Of a stretch of DNA of 64,000 bases, positions 8,076 to 16,507 are shown piece after piece. Position 1 is the stretch's first letter; each line of letters starts with the position of its first letter. The notes beneath the pieces were generated by a model, which was given only the letters and a program-made list of their open reading frames with translations, did not search any database and was not told the origin of the DNA. This DNA comes from Acinetobacter ihumii (GTDB taxonomy: Bacteria; Pseudomonadota; Gammaproteobacteria; Pseudomonadales; Moraxellaceae). Made by a program: the position numbers and the translations under genes. Location: NCBI RefSeq assembly GCF_900625095.1, contig NZ_LR130760.1:2309106-2373105 (forward strand). Direction: 5' to 3'.

Positions 8076-8357
8076 ATCTTGCGCTTAGGTATAACTCCTA
8101 TCTTACATCACGATCCTGATGCGAGAACTTATGATTTTTGTTTTCTGTTCTGGAACTTTCCTGTTCCTGATAAAACCATCATAGGACAAAACAGACAGCA
8201 GACCTAGACGTCATTTTCTGAGAATTTTGTCAGCAAATGCTTACAGCAACTTCAAGCTGATTTTGAAAGTAACTCGATATGGAGTTGAGTTTAAGCTTAC
8301 TGAAAATACCGTAATAGCATCAAACTTGATCAATTCAACTCAAATTGTTGCAGAGTT

Positions 8358-8386
8358 TTGGAGCTGTTGAAAAAAACCGCTATAAT
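8358..8386 (+). promoter_or_regulatory. Probable sigma-70 promoter of purE
   Basis: A perfect -10 box TATAAT (8381-8386) lies 17 bases after a weak -35 box TTGGAG (8358-8363). It is about 70 bases upstream of purE. The rest of the roughly 370 bases between the preceding terminator and purE shows nothing recognisable. Confidence 0.55.
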
Positions 8387-8459
8387 GCCGCCCATTCTCT
8401 TTTATTTCTTGGTGTAAGCCGAGATCTCTATTTTTATCTTTGATACTTTGGAAATGCCA

Positions 8460-8975
8460 ATGAACGCGGTCGCAGCGAAAGATGCTCAACCCTTAGTCGG
8501 AATTATTATGGGTTCTCAATCGGATTGGGCAACGCTAGAACACACTGCCAATATGCTCAAACAACTGGGTGTGCCTTTTGAAGCTGAGGTTGTTTCAGCA
8601 CATCGTACACCCGATCGTTTATTTGAATATGCAGAAACGGCACGTGAACGCGGCATTCAGGTGATTATTGCAGGTGCTGGTGGTGCTGCACATTTGCCGG
8701 GTATGTGTGCGGCTAAAACTGATTTGCCTGTTCTGGGTGTGCCTGTAAAATCTTCGATTTTAAATGGTGTCGATTCTTTACTTTCAATTGTACAAATGCC
8801 AGCAGGTATTGCGGTGGGAACTTTGGCGATTGGCCCTGCGGGTGCGACCAATGCCGCGATTATGGCAGCGCAGATTTTAGGGTTACAGAATGCTGAAATT
8901 GCCAAAAATGTCGCTGATTTCCGTGCGGCACAAACCGATAAAGTCGCCACTAACAATATTCCCGGCCATCAATGA
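8460..8975 (+). CDS. purE: N5-carboxyaminoimidazole ribonucleotide mutase (PurE)
   Basis: About 171 residues. PurE converts N5-CAIR to CAIR in de novo purine synthesis in the cytosol, taking the product of PurK, which is encoded next. Diagnostic blocks are [24 protein letters not shown] (the catalytic His loop), [11 protein letters not shown] and [20 protein letters not shown], all intact for a class I PurE. The start is taken as ATG 8460, seven bases after GGAA; an in-frame ATG at 8454 is possible. purK follows after 82 bases with no terminator between them, so the two genes are probably co-transcribed. Confidence 0.95.
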   Translation: MNAVAAKDAQPLVGIIMGSQSDWATLEHTANMLKQLGVPFEAEVVSAHRTPDRLFEYAETARERGIQVIIAGAGGAAHLPGMCAAKTDLPVLGVPVKSSILNGVDSLLSIVQMPAGIAVGTLAIGPAGATNAAIMAAQILGLQNAEIAKNVADFRAAQTDKVATNNIPGHQ

Positions 8976-9057
8976 GGATAAGCAAACTTAAAGCATCGCT
9001 TTAAGGCTTTGTCCGAGTGCAAGACGAAGACTTTGTCTGAGTAATAGAGTAATAGAT

Positions 9058-10179
9058 ATGAATAAAACCATCGGAATATTTGGTGGTGGTCAATTGGGTC
9101 GTATGATGGCTCAGGCTGCTTTACCTTTAAATATTCAATGTACTTTTTTTGAAGCCCAGCAAGATTGTCCAGCTGCCGCGCTTGGACCGATTTTTTCAAG
9201 TCAGGCAGAACACGGTTTAAGTGCTTTTATTCAAAGTGCAGATGTATTTAGTCTTGAGTTTGAAAATACCCCACTTGAGGATGTCGATGCCCTCAATCAA
9301 ACTAAAGCCATTTATCCACCGCGTCAGGCATTGGCAATTGCTCAAAATCGCCTCTCGGAAAAAACTCTATTTAATCAGCTTGATATTCCAGTTGCGCCTT
9401 TTAAAGCAGTCGATAGTCTGGACTCACTCAAACAAGCTGTGTCTGAGTTGGATTTACCGATTGTCCTGAAAACGGCGACCGGCGGTTATGATGGCAAGGG
9501 ACAATTTGTCTTGCGTCAAGCTGATCAGATTGAGCAAGCGTGGGCTGAACTTGGGCCAGCACAATCCTTAATTGCTGAAAGTTTTGTGACTTTCTCGCGT
9601 GAAGTCTCCATTATTGCAGTGCGTGGACAAAACGGTGAAGTGAAAACTTGGCCTTTGGCTGAAAACCACCATCATCATGGTATTTTGTCGCATTCGATTG
9701 TCCCCGCACCGAACAGTGCTGATTTACAACCTGTGGCACAAGATTACATCACGCGATTACTGAATCATCTGAATTATGTCGGTGTACTGACACTTGAGCT
9801 GTTCGTGACAGAGCAGGGTTTATTTGCCAATGAAATGGCACCGCGGGTGCATAACTCAGGCCATTGGTCGATCGAAGGCGCAGTATGTTCCCAGTTTGAA
9901 AATCATATTCGTGCGGTTGCAGGTTTGCCATTGGGTTCAACTGAAGTGGTGCGTCCAACCGTGATGGTCAATATCATTGGACAACATCCAAAAACTGAAG
10001 ATGTTTTGGCCTTAAATGGCGTGCATTTACACCTGTACAATAAAACAGAGCGTGAAGGTCGCAAACTCGGTCATATCACCTTAATGCCTGTCAATTCTGA
10101 AGATTTATTGGCATTATGTCGTCAATTAGCGCGAATTTTACCTGAGCCATTGGCTTTAAAAGCCGATATGACGCTGTAA
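9058..10179 (+). CDS. purK: N5-carboxyaminoimidazole ribonucleotide synthase (PurK)
   Basis: 373 residues. PurK is an ATP-grasp enzyme that carboxylates AIR to N5-CAIR using bicarbonate, the step before PurE. Visible features are the N-terminal GIFGGGQLGRMMA loop, the ATP-grasp glycine loop KTATGGYDGKGQF, FSREVSIIAVR, and the metal-binding FANEMAPRVHNSGHW region. The start ATG 9058 has only a weak ribosome-binding site. The 82 bases before it contain two near-copies of CTTTGTCYGAGT, possibly chance. A strong terminator follows. Confidence 0.95.
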   Translation: MNKTIGIFGGGQLGRMMAQAALPLNIQCTFFEAQQDCPAAALGPIFSSQAEHGLSAFIQSADVFSLEFENTPLEDVDALNQTKAIYPPRQALAIAQNRLSEKTLFNQLDIPVAPFKAVDSLDSLKQAVSELDLPIVLKTATGGYDGKGQFVLRQADQIEQAWAELGPAQSLIAESFVTFSREVSIIAVRGQNGEVKTWPLAENHHHHGILSHSIVPAPNSADLQPVAQDYITRLLNHLNYVGVLTLELFVTEQGLFANEMAPRVHNSGHWSIEGAVCSQFENHIRAVAGLPLGSTEVVRPTVMVNIIGQHPKTEDVLALNGVHLHLYNKTEREGRKLGHITLMPVNSEDLLALCRQLARILPEPLALKADMTL

Positions 10180-10193
10180 TTTTTAAATTTTAG

Positions 10194-10228
10194 CCCCAAA
10201 AAACGATCAGCATACTGGTCGTTTTTTT
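10194..10228 (+). terminator. Intrinsic terminator of purEK
   Basis: ACGATCAG and CTGGTCGT pair around a four-base loop, with A-rich sequence before and a seven-T run after. Confidence 0.85.
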
Positions 10229-10492
10229 GTGGTTTATTTTTGCTAGACCGCATTTCGATCAGACCTTTCATCTTATTCATCTGGTCAAGTCGCTTAAATT
10301 TGGTTATTTTTTAACAAGATTTGATCAGATAAAACCTGTCTTTAATTTGAAAATAAACGACTAAAAGTTTGAATTCAAATTGCACTTCGATCTCATTGCT
10401 TAAGTTTGAATTTAAAAAACGGATGGTATTTTTGAATTTAAACTCAGACTTATTTTAATTTCGCTATTTTAAATTCAAAAGAAGAGCTGAGG

Positions 10493-10501
10493 TTATCCAC
10501 A
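10493..10501 (+). other. Consensus DnaA box
   Basis: TTATCCACA is an exact match to the high-affinity E. coli DnaA box. It sits between repeat copies four and five of the AT array. One exact 9-mer alone could be chance; the neighbouring near-matches make it more interesting. Confidence 0.5.
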
Positions 10502-10530
10502 GATACTGTATGACTTTTATTTGAATTTAA

Positions 10531-10539
10531 AGTGGATAA
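10531..10539 (-). other. DnaA-box-like site, one mismatch
   Basis: The minus strand reads TTATCCACT, one base from consensus, about 30 bases from the exact box and in opposite orientation. A third weaker site, TTATCTACA on the minus strand, lies at 10738-10746. DnaA binding is untested. Confidence 0.35.
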
Positions 10540-10857
10540 AAAACCAGGTACTGCAAATTTAAATTCAAACGATCTCTACATATCGTATGCATTGAATTCT
10601 ATATAAATAATTGTTTTATATCAATAAAATTAAGGTTTTAATAGTCGCTATCCTCAATATGCTTTTGATTTCAAACTCATAGGGTTGTATTTGAATTTAA
10701 AAATAAAACGGTGAATGATTTTAAATTTAAAACTCTGTGTAGATAATGAATTTAAAATGGAGGAAATGAATTTAAAGTTACGAATCGTATCTGTCATCAT
10801 GTCATCTAAATGCTAAGGTAACAGCAAAATTTGAATTCAAAAATGGTGATGATAACA

Positions 10858-12144
10858 ATGCGACGTTTACCTTTATTTTTTTCTTCCTGTTTTTTTCTGG
10901 CGGCCCAAGCTCAAGCTGAACTCGTGATAAATGGTGCAACGATTTCTGCAACAACGACAACGCCTGCATCTAGTAGTTTTTCGCCACAGAGCAATTTTCA
11001 AGGCTGTATTGCCAATTTACGTTCACAAGCGATTGCTTCGGGGGTGAGTGCAGCCACCTATGATCGTTATACTCAAAATTTAAGTCCTGATTATTCTGTA
11101 ATTGACAAACTCAATTATCAACCTGAATTTTCAACACCCATCTGGGATTATCTTTCGGGCTTGGTCGATAATGAGCGAGTGCAAGCTGGCCAGCAAAAAA
11201 TGGCACAATATCGCGATGTGCTGAATCGTGCTTCGCAGGCCTATGGTGTACCACCAGAAACCATCGTCGCGGTTTGGGGTGTGGAAAGTAATTTTGGTGA
11301 TATTTCTGGAAAATATCCGTTATTACAGGCTTTGGGAACACTAAGCTGTGAAGGGCGTCGCCAAAGCTATTTTCGTGGTGAATTTTTTGCCACCATGCGT
11401 ATTTTACAACGGGGCGATCTCAGGGAAGATCAATTAAAAGGTTCATGGGCAGGAGCTTTTGGTCATACTCAGTTTATGCCTTCGACCTATGAACGATTAG
11501 CCGTAGACTTCGATGGTGATGGTCGCCGTGATTTAGTTTCCAGTGTGCCAGATGCATTGGCATCGACAGCCAATTTCTTAAAACAAGCAGGTTGGCAAAC
11601 AGGCATGCCGTGGGGATTTGAAGTTAAGATTCCAGACAATATGTCGATTAGTGGGGAAGGGCGACGTAATAAAAAGCCGTTAAGCAGTTGGCAACAACAA
11701 GGCTTGACACGTATTGATGGCTCGGCCTTGGTTCAGGGCAATCTTTCATTATCAACGCCTGCGGGTCTTATGACACCTGCGGGTGCAAATGGTCCCGCAT
11801 TTTTAGTGTTTAAAAACTTCGATGCCATCTATAGTTACAATGCCGCTGAAAGTTATGGTTTAGCGATTGCTCATTTGTCTGACCGTTTAAAAGGAGCAGG
11901 CCCATTTGTCACTTCATGGCCGACCGATGATCCGGGCACATCACGCGCTGAACGCCGTGAAATTCAGCGTTATTTAGTCAGTCGCGGTTATGATATTGGT
12001 GAAGTCGATGGTTTAATTGGTGATAAATCGCGCCAAGCGATTCGTGACGAACAAACCCGTTTGGGATTAAACCCAACAGGACGAGCAGGGCAGCAGATTT
12101 TAAGGGCGATTCGTACTCAGCAAGCAGTAAAAATGATGCAATAA
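10858..12144 (+). CDS. MltB-type lytic murein transglycosylase with peptidoglycan-binding domain
   Basis: About 428 residues. The signal peptide MRRLPLFFSSCFFLAAQAQA indicates periplasmic export; it lacks a lipobox, so the protein is soluble rather than an outer-membrane lipoprotein. The catalytic region includes VAVWGVESNFGD with the catalytic Glu, GELF-like YFRGEFFATMRIL and GAFGHTQFMPSTY, as in the MltB/SLT_2 family, which cleaves glycan strands to 1,6-anhydro products. The last 60 residues (REIQRYLVSRGYDIGEVDG then LIGDKSRQAIRDEQ) form a PG_binding_1 domain. ATG 10858 is preferred because it starts the signal peptide; in-frame ATGs at 10843 and 10849 and a TTG at 10831 inside the last repeat copy also exist. 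Confidence 0.88.
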   Translation: MRRLPLFFSSCFFLAAQAQAELVINGATISATTTTPASSSFSPQSNFQGCIANLRSQAIASGVSAATYDRYTQNLSPDYSVIDKLNYQPEFSTPIWDYLSGLVDNERVQAGQQKMAQYRDVLNRASQAYGVPPETIVAVWGVESNFGDISGKYPLLQALGTLSCEGRRQSYFRGEFFATMRILQRGDLREDQLKGSWAGAFGHTQFMPSTYERLAVDFDGDGRRDLVSSVPDALASTANFLKQAGWQTGMPWGFEVKIPDNMSISGEGRRNKKPLSSWQQQGLTRIDGSALVQGNLSLSTPAGLMTPAGANGPAFLVFKNFDAIYSYNAAESYGLAIAHLSDRLKGAGPFVTSWPTDDPGTSRAERREIQRYLVSRGYDIGEVDGLIGDKSRQAIRDEQTRLGLNPTGRAGQQILRAIRTQQAVKMMQ

Positions 12145-12165
12145 TCTTTTACAGGCTCATTTGAT

Positions 12166-12192
12166 GAGGTCTACATGTTGTAGACCTCTTTT
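12166..12192 (+). terminator. Intrinsic terminator of the transglycosylase gene
   Basis: A perfect 10-bp stem (GAGGTCTACA / TGTAGACCTC) with a three-base loop and a short T-run, between convergent genes. Confidence 0.8.
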
Positions 12193-12206
12193 GCCTGTTA
12201 TAGATG

Positions 12207-12623
12207 TTATTCAATTGGAGATTGATCCAGTTTAACCGCTTCCAGAATGTCCATGATGACGGTAGTAACATCCTGACTCAGTTCACGATCATTAAAAATC
12301 TCATAAGCTGTAATGGTGACATCAGTGTCGCTCGGCAGTAATTTTTGTTCTTCTTCAATCAAGTGTTCAATGGGCAATAAAGTTTGTTTCACTTCCAAAT
12401 GCAAAATATCCTTAAATTCGATATTTTCATCTTCAAGTTCAATTTCCTGTTCATTAAAATAAGGCAATAAAATGGAATGAAGATAAGGCTGAATCTCAAT
12501 GATATCAAGGATTTCTATATCACGTGTTTGCTCAATCGTACTGATTAGATCATTCACTTCAATCAAGATATGATAGTAACTCACGTCGATCTCCACTACA
12601 TATTCATTAGACTCATCTAGCAC
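12207..12623 (-). CDS. Hypothetical acidic protein
   Basis: 138 residues, not recognised. It is unusually acidic and rich in Ile, Leu, Glu and Asp, with no signal peptide, no cysteine and no membrane segment. Several stretches (EQEIELEDENIEFKDIL, IEHLIEEEQKLL) would be amphipathic helices. The only start codon in this frame after the upstream stop is GTG 12623; the ribosome-binding site is weak, so the start is doubtful. It lies between the convergent transglycosylase gene and the matrixin gene upstream on the same strand, separated from the latter by about 90 bases. It may be co-transcribed with the matrixin. Confidence 0.55.
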   Translation of the reverse strand: MLDESNEYVVEIDVSYYHILIEVNDLISTIEQTRDIEILDIIEIQPYLHSILLPYFNEQEIELEDENIEFKDILHLEVKQTLLPIEHLIEEEQKLLPSDTDVTITAYEIFNDRELSQDVTTVIMDILEAVKLDQSPIE

Positions 12624-12713
12624 AATAGCATGTTTATTGAAGGGATTTCGATGTATGCGTTACATTTGATTGATCAAAGTTGTAAACAGCTTAAAAGTTT
12701 TGTGTGGCGACCG

Positions 12714-13589
12714 CTACCGTTGCTGAAGCATGAGGATATCGGCAGGTTGTAATTTAAAATTCATCATATCTTGCTGTTTTAAAAAAGGATACATCAATGC
12801 TTTGGGATCTTGATTATGCGCTAGACCTAAAGCATGTCCAAACTCATGCGCCAGTGTTAAAACTAAGTCCTGTTTGGACTCAAATTCATAAATATTAATC
12901 CGTTTGCCATCAAACTCGCCTTTGTGAAATAAACGTCCATGAAAGCGTTGATTGTAGGTTTCAATGTGTTGATTGACTTGTTGATGCATTTGATTCACTG
13001 AATCTACATTTTGATTGATATGTTCAACATTAAAATTATGAGTATCAATTGCTTGTTGTAATTGGAGCTGTTGCTGTTGCAGGTTTTGTTTATATTGCTC
13101 TAATCCGCTACGTTGCTCTGCTGTTGCACCGCCATTTTGATTGATTTGTTGTACCATCGTATTGTATTGATCCAGTCTTTGCTGAAAATCAGCTTGCTGT
13201 TGTTGAAGATGGAGTAAGGAATCATCTAACTGTTTTTGTTGATCTTGGAGATGCCGTTGTTCAACAGCATGTCTTTGTTGCGTTTGTTCGATTTGTTCAA
13301 GTTGATTTAAGCGAATAAGAGTTTCTGCTTGGCGTTCATCATAAATAAAATTTAAGCTTAAACCTGCCTTCGGATCATAAACGAACCATGATTTTGCTGT
13401 GCCATCTTCCCAAATACGAGTTGCTTGCTGACTTAAAGCAATAATTTCTTGTTCTGAAAGTTGAAAACGCGGATCAATTTGACCAATTTTGTAATGAATT
13501 CGCGAATCAAATACTTCGTCAATCGAATGATCTGTTTTAAGGTAAATATACATTACAGCGAATACGACAATGAGAATAAGCCAACGCAT
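12714..13589 (-). CDS. Matrixin-like zinc metalloprotease with Gln-rich coiled coil
   Basis: 291 residues. Residues 1-18 are a hydrophobic N-terminal segment (signal anchor or uncleaved signal). About residues 90-220 form a long glutamine-rich coiled coil. The catalytic site HEFGHALGLAH is at residues 248-258, and a Met-turn (LMYP, Met 266) follows, as in M10 matrixins. Three His residues for zinc and the catalytic Glu are intact. The coiled coil sits before the zinc helix, where classical matrixins have a compact catalytic domain, so the N-terminal half is unusual. A periplasmic or membrane-anchored protease is inferred; the substrate is unknown. It lies downstream of the dnaK terminator. 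Confidence 0.8.
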   Translation of the reverse strand: MRWLILIVVFAVMYIYLKTDHSIDEVFDSRIHYKIGQIDPRFQLSEQEIIALSQQATRIWEDGTAKSWFVYDPKAGLSLNFIYDERQAETLIRLNQLEQIEQTQQRHAVEQRHLQDQQKQLDDSLLHLQQQQADFQQRLDQYNTMVQQINQNGGATAEQRSGLEQYKQNLQQQQLQLQQAIDTHNFNVEHINQNVDSVNQMHQQVNQHIETYNQRFHGRLFHKGEFDGKRINIYEFESKQDLVLTLAHEFGHALGLAHNQDPKALMYPFLKQQDMMNFKLQPADILMLQQR

Positions 13590-13654
13590 AATTCATGATT
13601 CTTGATCAACATATGATGTTGATGAGTTTATAATCAAAATTTTAAAAAATTCAA

Positions 13655-13680
13655 TAAAAAACCGCGCTTACGCGCGGTCT
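13655..13680 (-). terminator. Intrinsic terminator of dnaK
   Basis: ACCGCGC / GCGCGGT stem with a four-base loop; on the minus strand it ends in a run of six Ts. It separates dnaK from the matrixin gene. Confidence 0.85.
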
Positions 13681-13697
13681 TTCTTTAAAGAGACAAA

Positions 13698-15638
13698 TTA
13701 TTTTTTGTCGTCTTTGACTTCGGTAAATTCAGCATCTACCACGCCATCATCCGCTTTTTGTTGTTGACCCGCATCACCTTGGAATGCATTTGGATCAAAA
13801 CCTTCTGCACCGCCAGCACCCTGTGCTTGTTCATAAGCACGTTGCGTGATTGGCATCAAGATGTTTTGCAAAGCTTCAGTTTTCGCTTTGATGTCGTCTA
13901 CATCGTTTTCTTTAGTGGCTGCTTCAAGCTCAGATACTGCTGTTGCAACCGCAGTTTTTTCATCTTCAGTGACTTTGTCACCTAGATCTTTGACTGCTTT
14001 GTTCGAGCTAGAGACTAGAGCATCCGCTTCATTACGCGCTTTTGCCAATTCTTCAAATTTACGATCTTCTTCAGCATTCGCTTCAGCATCTTTGATCATG
14101 GCTTCGATTTCAGCATCAGACAAACCTGAGTTTGCTTTAATCTGGATCGATTGCTCTTTACCCGTGCTCTTATCTTTTGCAGATACTTTTAAGATACCAT
14201 CTGCATTGATGTCGAACGAGACTTCAATTTGCGGTACACCACGTGGAGCAGGTGGGATATCGCCTAACTGGAAGTTACCCAACAATTTGTTTTGTTGAGC
14301 CATTTTACGTTCACCTTGATAAACTGAAATGTCTACCGCAGGTTGGTTATCCGCTGCTGTCGAGAACACTTGAGATTTCTTCGCAGGAATCGTGGTGTTT
14401 TTCTCAATGATCGGAGTCAATACGCCGCCCATGGTTTCAATACCAAGGGTTAATGGTGTTACGTCTAATAAAAGTACGTCAGTTTTGTCACCAGACAATA
14501 CTGCACCTTGAATCGCAGCACCAATTGCAACCGCTTCGTCAGGGTTTACATCTTTACGTGGTTCTTTGCCAAAAAATTCCTGAACTTTTTGTTGAACCAT
14601 TGGCATACGAGACTGACCACCCACCAAGATTACGTCAGAGATGTCAGACGTCGAAAGACCCGCATCTTTAAGCGCGATACGGCAAGGCTCAATGGTACGT
14701 GCCACTAACTCAGCCACTAAACCTTCAAGTTTTGCACGAGTAACGTTGATCACCAAGTGTTTAGGACCAGTCGCATCAGCCGTGATGTATGGTAGGTTGA
14801 TTTCAGTTGCATTTGATGAAGAAAGCTCGATTTTTGCTTTTTCAGCCGCTTCTTTCAAACGTTGTAATGCAAGTGGATCATTTTTCAGATTGACACTTTG
14901 TTCTTTCTTGAACTCTTCAACCAAGTATTCAATTAAGGCATTATCAAAGTCTTCACCACCAAGGAAAGTATCACCGTTAGTAGATAACACTTCAATTTGC
15001 TGGTCGCCATCAAGGTCTGCAATTTCAATGATCGATACGTCAAAAGTACCGCCACCCAAATCGTAAACTGCAACTTTACGGTCGCCTTCTTTTTTGTCCA
15101 TACCGAACGCAAGTGCCGCAGCCGTTGGTTCGTTAATAATGCGTTTAACATCAAGACCTGCAATTTTACCCGCGTCTTTAGTTGCTTGACGTTGCGCATC
15201 ATTAAAGTAAGCCGGAACAGTAATCACTGCTTCAGTGACAGTTTCACCTAAGTAGTCTTCCGCAGTTTTCTTCATCTTTTTCAAGATTTCAGCAGAAACC
15301 TGTTGCGGCGCCAATTTTTTGTCGTTGACTTCAACCCAAGCATCGCCATTGTCTGCTTTGATGATTTTGTAAGGCACCAAACCAATATCTTTTTGTACGG
15401 CTTGATCTTCATAACGACGACCAATTAAACGCTTAATCGCGAATAATGTATTTTTAGGGTTGGTCACTGCTTGGCGTTTTGCACTTTGACCCACCAAGAT
15501 CTCGCCATCTTTGTACGCGATGATAGAAGGCGTTGTACGTGCGCCTTCAGCGTTTTCGATGACTTTAACTTTATCGCCTTCAAGTACGGCCACACATGAG
15601 TTGGTTGTACCTAAGTCAATACCAATAATTTTTGCCAT
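13698..15638 (-). CDS. dnaK: Chaperone protein DnaK (Hsp70)
   Basis: 646 residues, standard length. The protein has the N-terminal ATPase ([39 protein letters not shown]), the linker VLLLDVTPL near residue 390, the substrate-binding domain and the helical lid ending in [12 protein letters not shown]. With DnaJ and GrpE (both in this window) it runs the ATP-driven cycle of protein folding and heat-shock response. ATG 15638 is preceded by GAGGAATACAGCAA. It lies 150 bases downstream of grpE on the same strand, with its own sigma-32-like promoter in between. dnaJ is about 33 kb away, not adjacent as in E. coli. Confidence 0.98.
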   Translation of the reverse strand: MAKIIGIDLGTTNSCVAVLEGDKVKVIENAEGARTTPSIIAYKDGEILVGQSAKRQAVTNPKNTLFAIKRLIGRRYEDQAVQKDIGLVPYKIIKADNGDAWVEVNDKKLAPQQVSAEILKKMKKTAEDYLGETVTEAVITVPAYFNDAQRQATKDAGKIAGLDVKRIINEPTAAALAFGMDKKEGDRKVAVYDLGGGTFDVSIIEIADLDGDQQIEVLSTNGDTFLGGEDFDNALIEYLVEEFKKEQSVNLKNDPLALQRLKEAAEKAKIELSSSNATEINLPYITADATGPKHLVINVTRAKLEGLVAELVARTIEPCRIALKDAGLSTSDISDVILVGGQSRMPMVQQKVQEFFGKEPRKDVNPDEAVAIGAAIQGAVLSGDKTDVLLLDVTPLTLGIETMGGVLTPIIEKNTTIPAKKSQVFSTAADNQPAVDISVYQGERKMAQQNKLLGNFQLGDIPPAPRGVPQIEVSFDINADGILKVSAKDKSTGKEQSIQIKANSGLSDAEIEAMIKDAEANAEEDRKFEELAKARNEADALVSSSNKAVKDLGDKVTEDEKTAVATAVSELEAATKENDVDDIKAKTEALQNILMPITQRAYEQAQGAGGAEGFDPNAFQGDAGQQQKADDGVVDAEFTEVKDDKK

Positions 15639-15684
15639 TTGCTGTATTCCTCAAATTTTTTTGCAATGTTTTGCTTGTTATTCG

Positions 15685-15743
15685 ATATGAGAGTTAATTG
15701 TTTTTTTTCAAGGATTTTTATTAAAAAAAATCAAAAAACTCTC
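15685..15743 (-). promoter_or_regulatory. Sigma-32-like dnaK promoter inside a long inverted repeat
   Basis: On the minus strand CTTGAAA (15706-15712) is followed after 13 bases by TCTCATAT (15685-15692). This matches the heat-shock consensus CTTGAAA-N13-CCCCATNT in all -35 bases and most -10 bases. The same region is an imperfect inverted repeat (15689-15743, outer arms GAGAGTT/AACTCTC, T/A-rich inside). The repeat could also act as a grpE transcript end or a cruciform. Promoter assignment is by motif. Confidence 0.6.
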
Positions 15744-15788
15744 AAATTGCTGCACTTTAGACCTTATCTAAAATGGCTTTTCTCAATT

Positions 15789-16334
15789 TTATTGACCGAC
15801 CATGACCATTGCAGGACGCAGTAGACGACCATTTAAGGTATAGCCTTTTTGTAATACCGTGCCAATTTCATTGGCTTTAGCATTTGGGTCAATTCCAACA
15901 GCTTGATGTAAATCTGCATTGAAACCATGTTGAGTATCTGCTTCAACGACGCCAAATTTTTCTAGTGTGCTCAGTAGCGACTTCAAAGTGAGTTTCACAC
16001 CTTCAAGTACAGGCGTTTGTTCATCGCCAGCAGCCTGAATTGCACGTTCCAGATTATCAACAGAATCCAGTAATTCTTTGGCAAATTTTTCCAGCACCGT
16101 TTCTTTATGTTTTTCAGATTCACGCTGGATACGTTCTACGCTCTTTTGTGCTTCATAAACGGCATTGGCCGTACGCGCTTTTTCCAGCTTTAAGCTTTCT
16201 TCGAGTTTGGTCAATTGAGCTTGTAAATCTTCAACGCTAAGCTCGTTTGCCAGCTCTACACCTTCAGTTTGAGTTTGTTCAGCTTGCTGCTCATTTTGAA
16301 TGTCTTGAGCTTGCTCATTGTGCTCATTAGCCAT
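15789..16334 (-). CDS. grpE: Nucleotide exchange factor GrpE
   Basis: 181 residues from ATG 16334, which has a clear GGAGA seven to eight bases upstream. The N-terminus is a polar Gln/Glu-rich tail ([17 protein letters not shown]). It is followed by the long dimerising coiled coil and the C-terminal beta domain with [23 protein letters not shown] and [16 protein letters not shown], the GrpE signature. GrpE releases ADP from DnaK. The frame stays open for 29 more codons upstream to ATG 16421, but that stretch lacks family similarity and lies between the heat-shock promoter and the good ribosome-binding site, so I treat it as leader. Confidence 0.95.
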   Translation of the reverse strand: MANEHNEQAQDIQNEQQAEQTQTEGVELANELSVEDLQAQLTKLEESLKLEKARTANAVYEAQKSVERIQRESEKHKETVLEKFAKELLDSVDNLERAIQAAGDEQTPVLEGVKLTLKSLLSTLEKFGVVEADTQHGFNADLHQAVGIDPNAKANEIGTVLQKGYTLNGRLLRPAMVMVGQ

Positions 16335-16451
16335 TGATGATCTCCGTTTAAATGGGTTTTTAAACATGTACAGTCCTTTTGGCATACCAGTATTTGCAAC
16401 TGCATTCTGCTGAACTGCCATGAATGTCGTTTCTTGATGAATAATGGATGA

Positions 16452-16478
16452 AGTGTGGGCATCGCATAAAAATTCAAG
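16452..16478 (-). promoter_or_regulatory. Sigma-32-like promoter of grpE
   Basis: On the minus strand CTTGAAT (16472-16478) and CCCACACT (16452-16459) are 12 bases apart, close to the heat-shock promoter pattern. The site is about 115 bases upstream of the grpE start. Spacing is one base short of the usual range, so confidence is moderate. Confidence 0.5.
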
Positions 16479-16507
16479 CGTCCAGTGATATTTAAATTTC
16501 TTTAATT

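Larger units (their letters stand above)
10368..10841. repeat. Array of eleven 12-bp AT palindromes (TTTGAATTYAAA)
   Basis: Copies begin at 10368, 10405, 10431, 10468, 10520, 10558, 10690, 10720, 10745, 10765 and 10830. A degenerate one lies near 10591. The core is TTTGAATTTAAA, its complement TTTAAATTCAAA, or the fully symmetric TTTGAATTCAAA or TTTAAATTTAAA. Spacing is irregular (20-130 bases), which excludes a CRISPR or simple tandem repeat. The array fills the space between the purK terminator and the transglycosylase gene, and the last copy ends 16 bases before that gene's likely start. Three DnaA-box-like sites are interspersed. It could be an operator array, a nucleoid-protein nucleation site or a replication-linked element; I know of no described counterpart. 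Confidence 0.85.

Noticed and set aside
8007..8207. 66-codon frame overlapping the terminator after the STN gene
   Set aside because: It begins with the end of the STN gene and runs through a terminator; no domain or ribosome-binding site.
10230..10830. Main chromosomal oriC
   Set aside because: The DnaA boxes are few and dnaA/dnaN are absent nearby; in Acinetobacter the origin is expected next to dnaA. Only proximity is argued.
10368..10841. CRISPR array or iteron origin for the 12-mer array
   Set aside because: Repeats are too short and irregularly spaced for CRISPR. An iteron origin is not excluded, but no rep gene is nearby; the array is kept as an unexplained element.
13846..15066. Long open frames antisense to dnaK (13846-14298, 14641-15066)
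   Set aside because: They arise from the strong codon bias of dnaK on the other strand, have no ribosome-binding sites and no recognisable domains.
16335..16421. Upstream extension of grpE
   Set aside because: The open frame continues, but the strong ribosome-binding site and family start point to ATG 16334.
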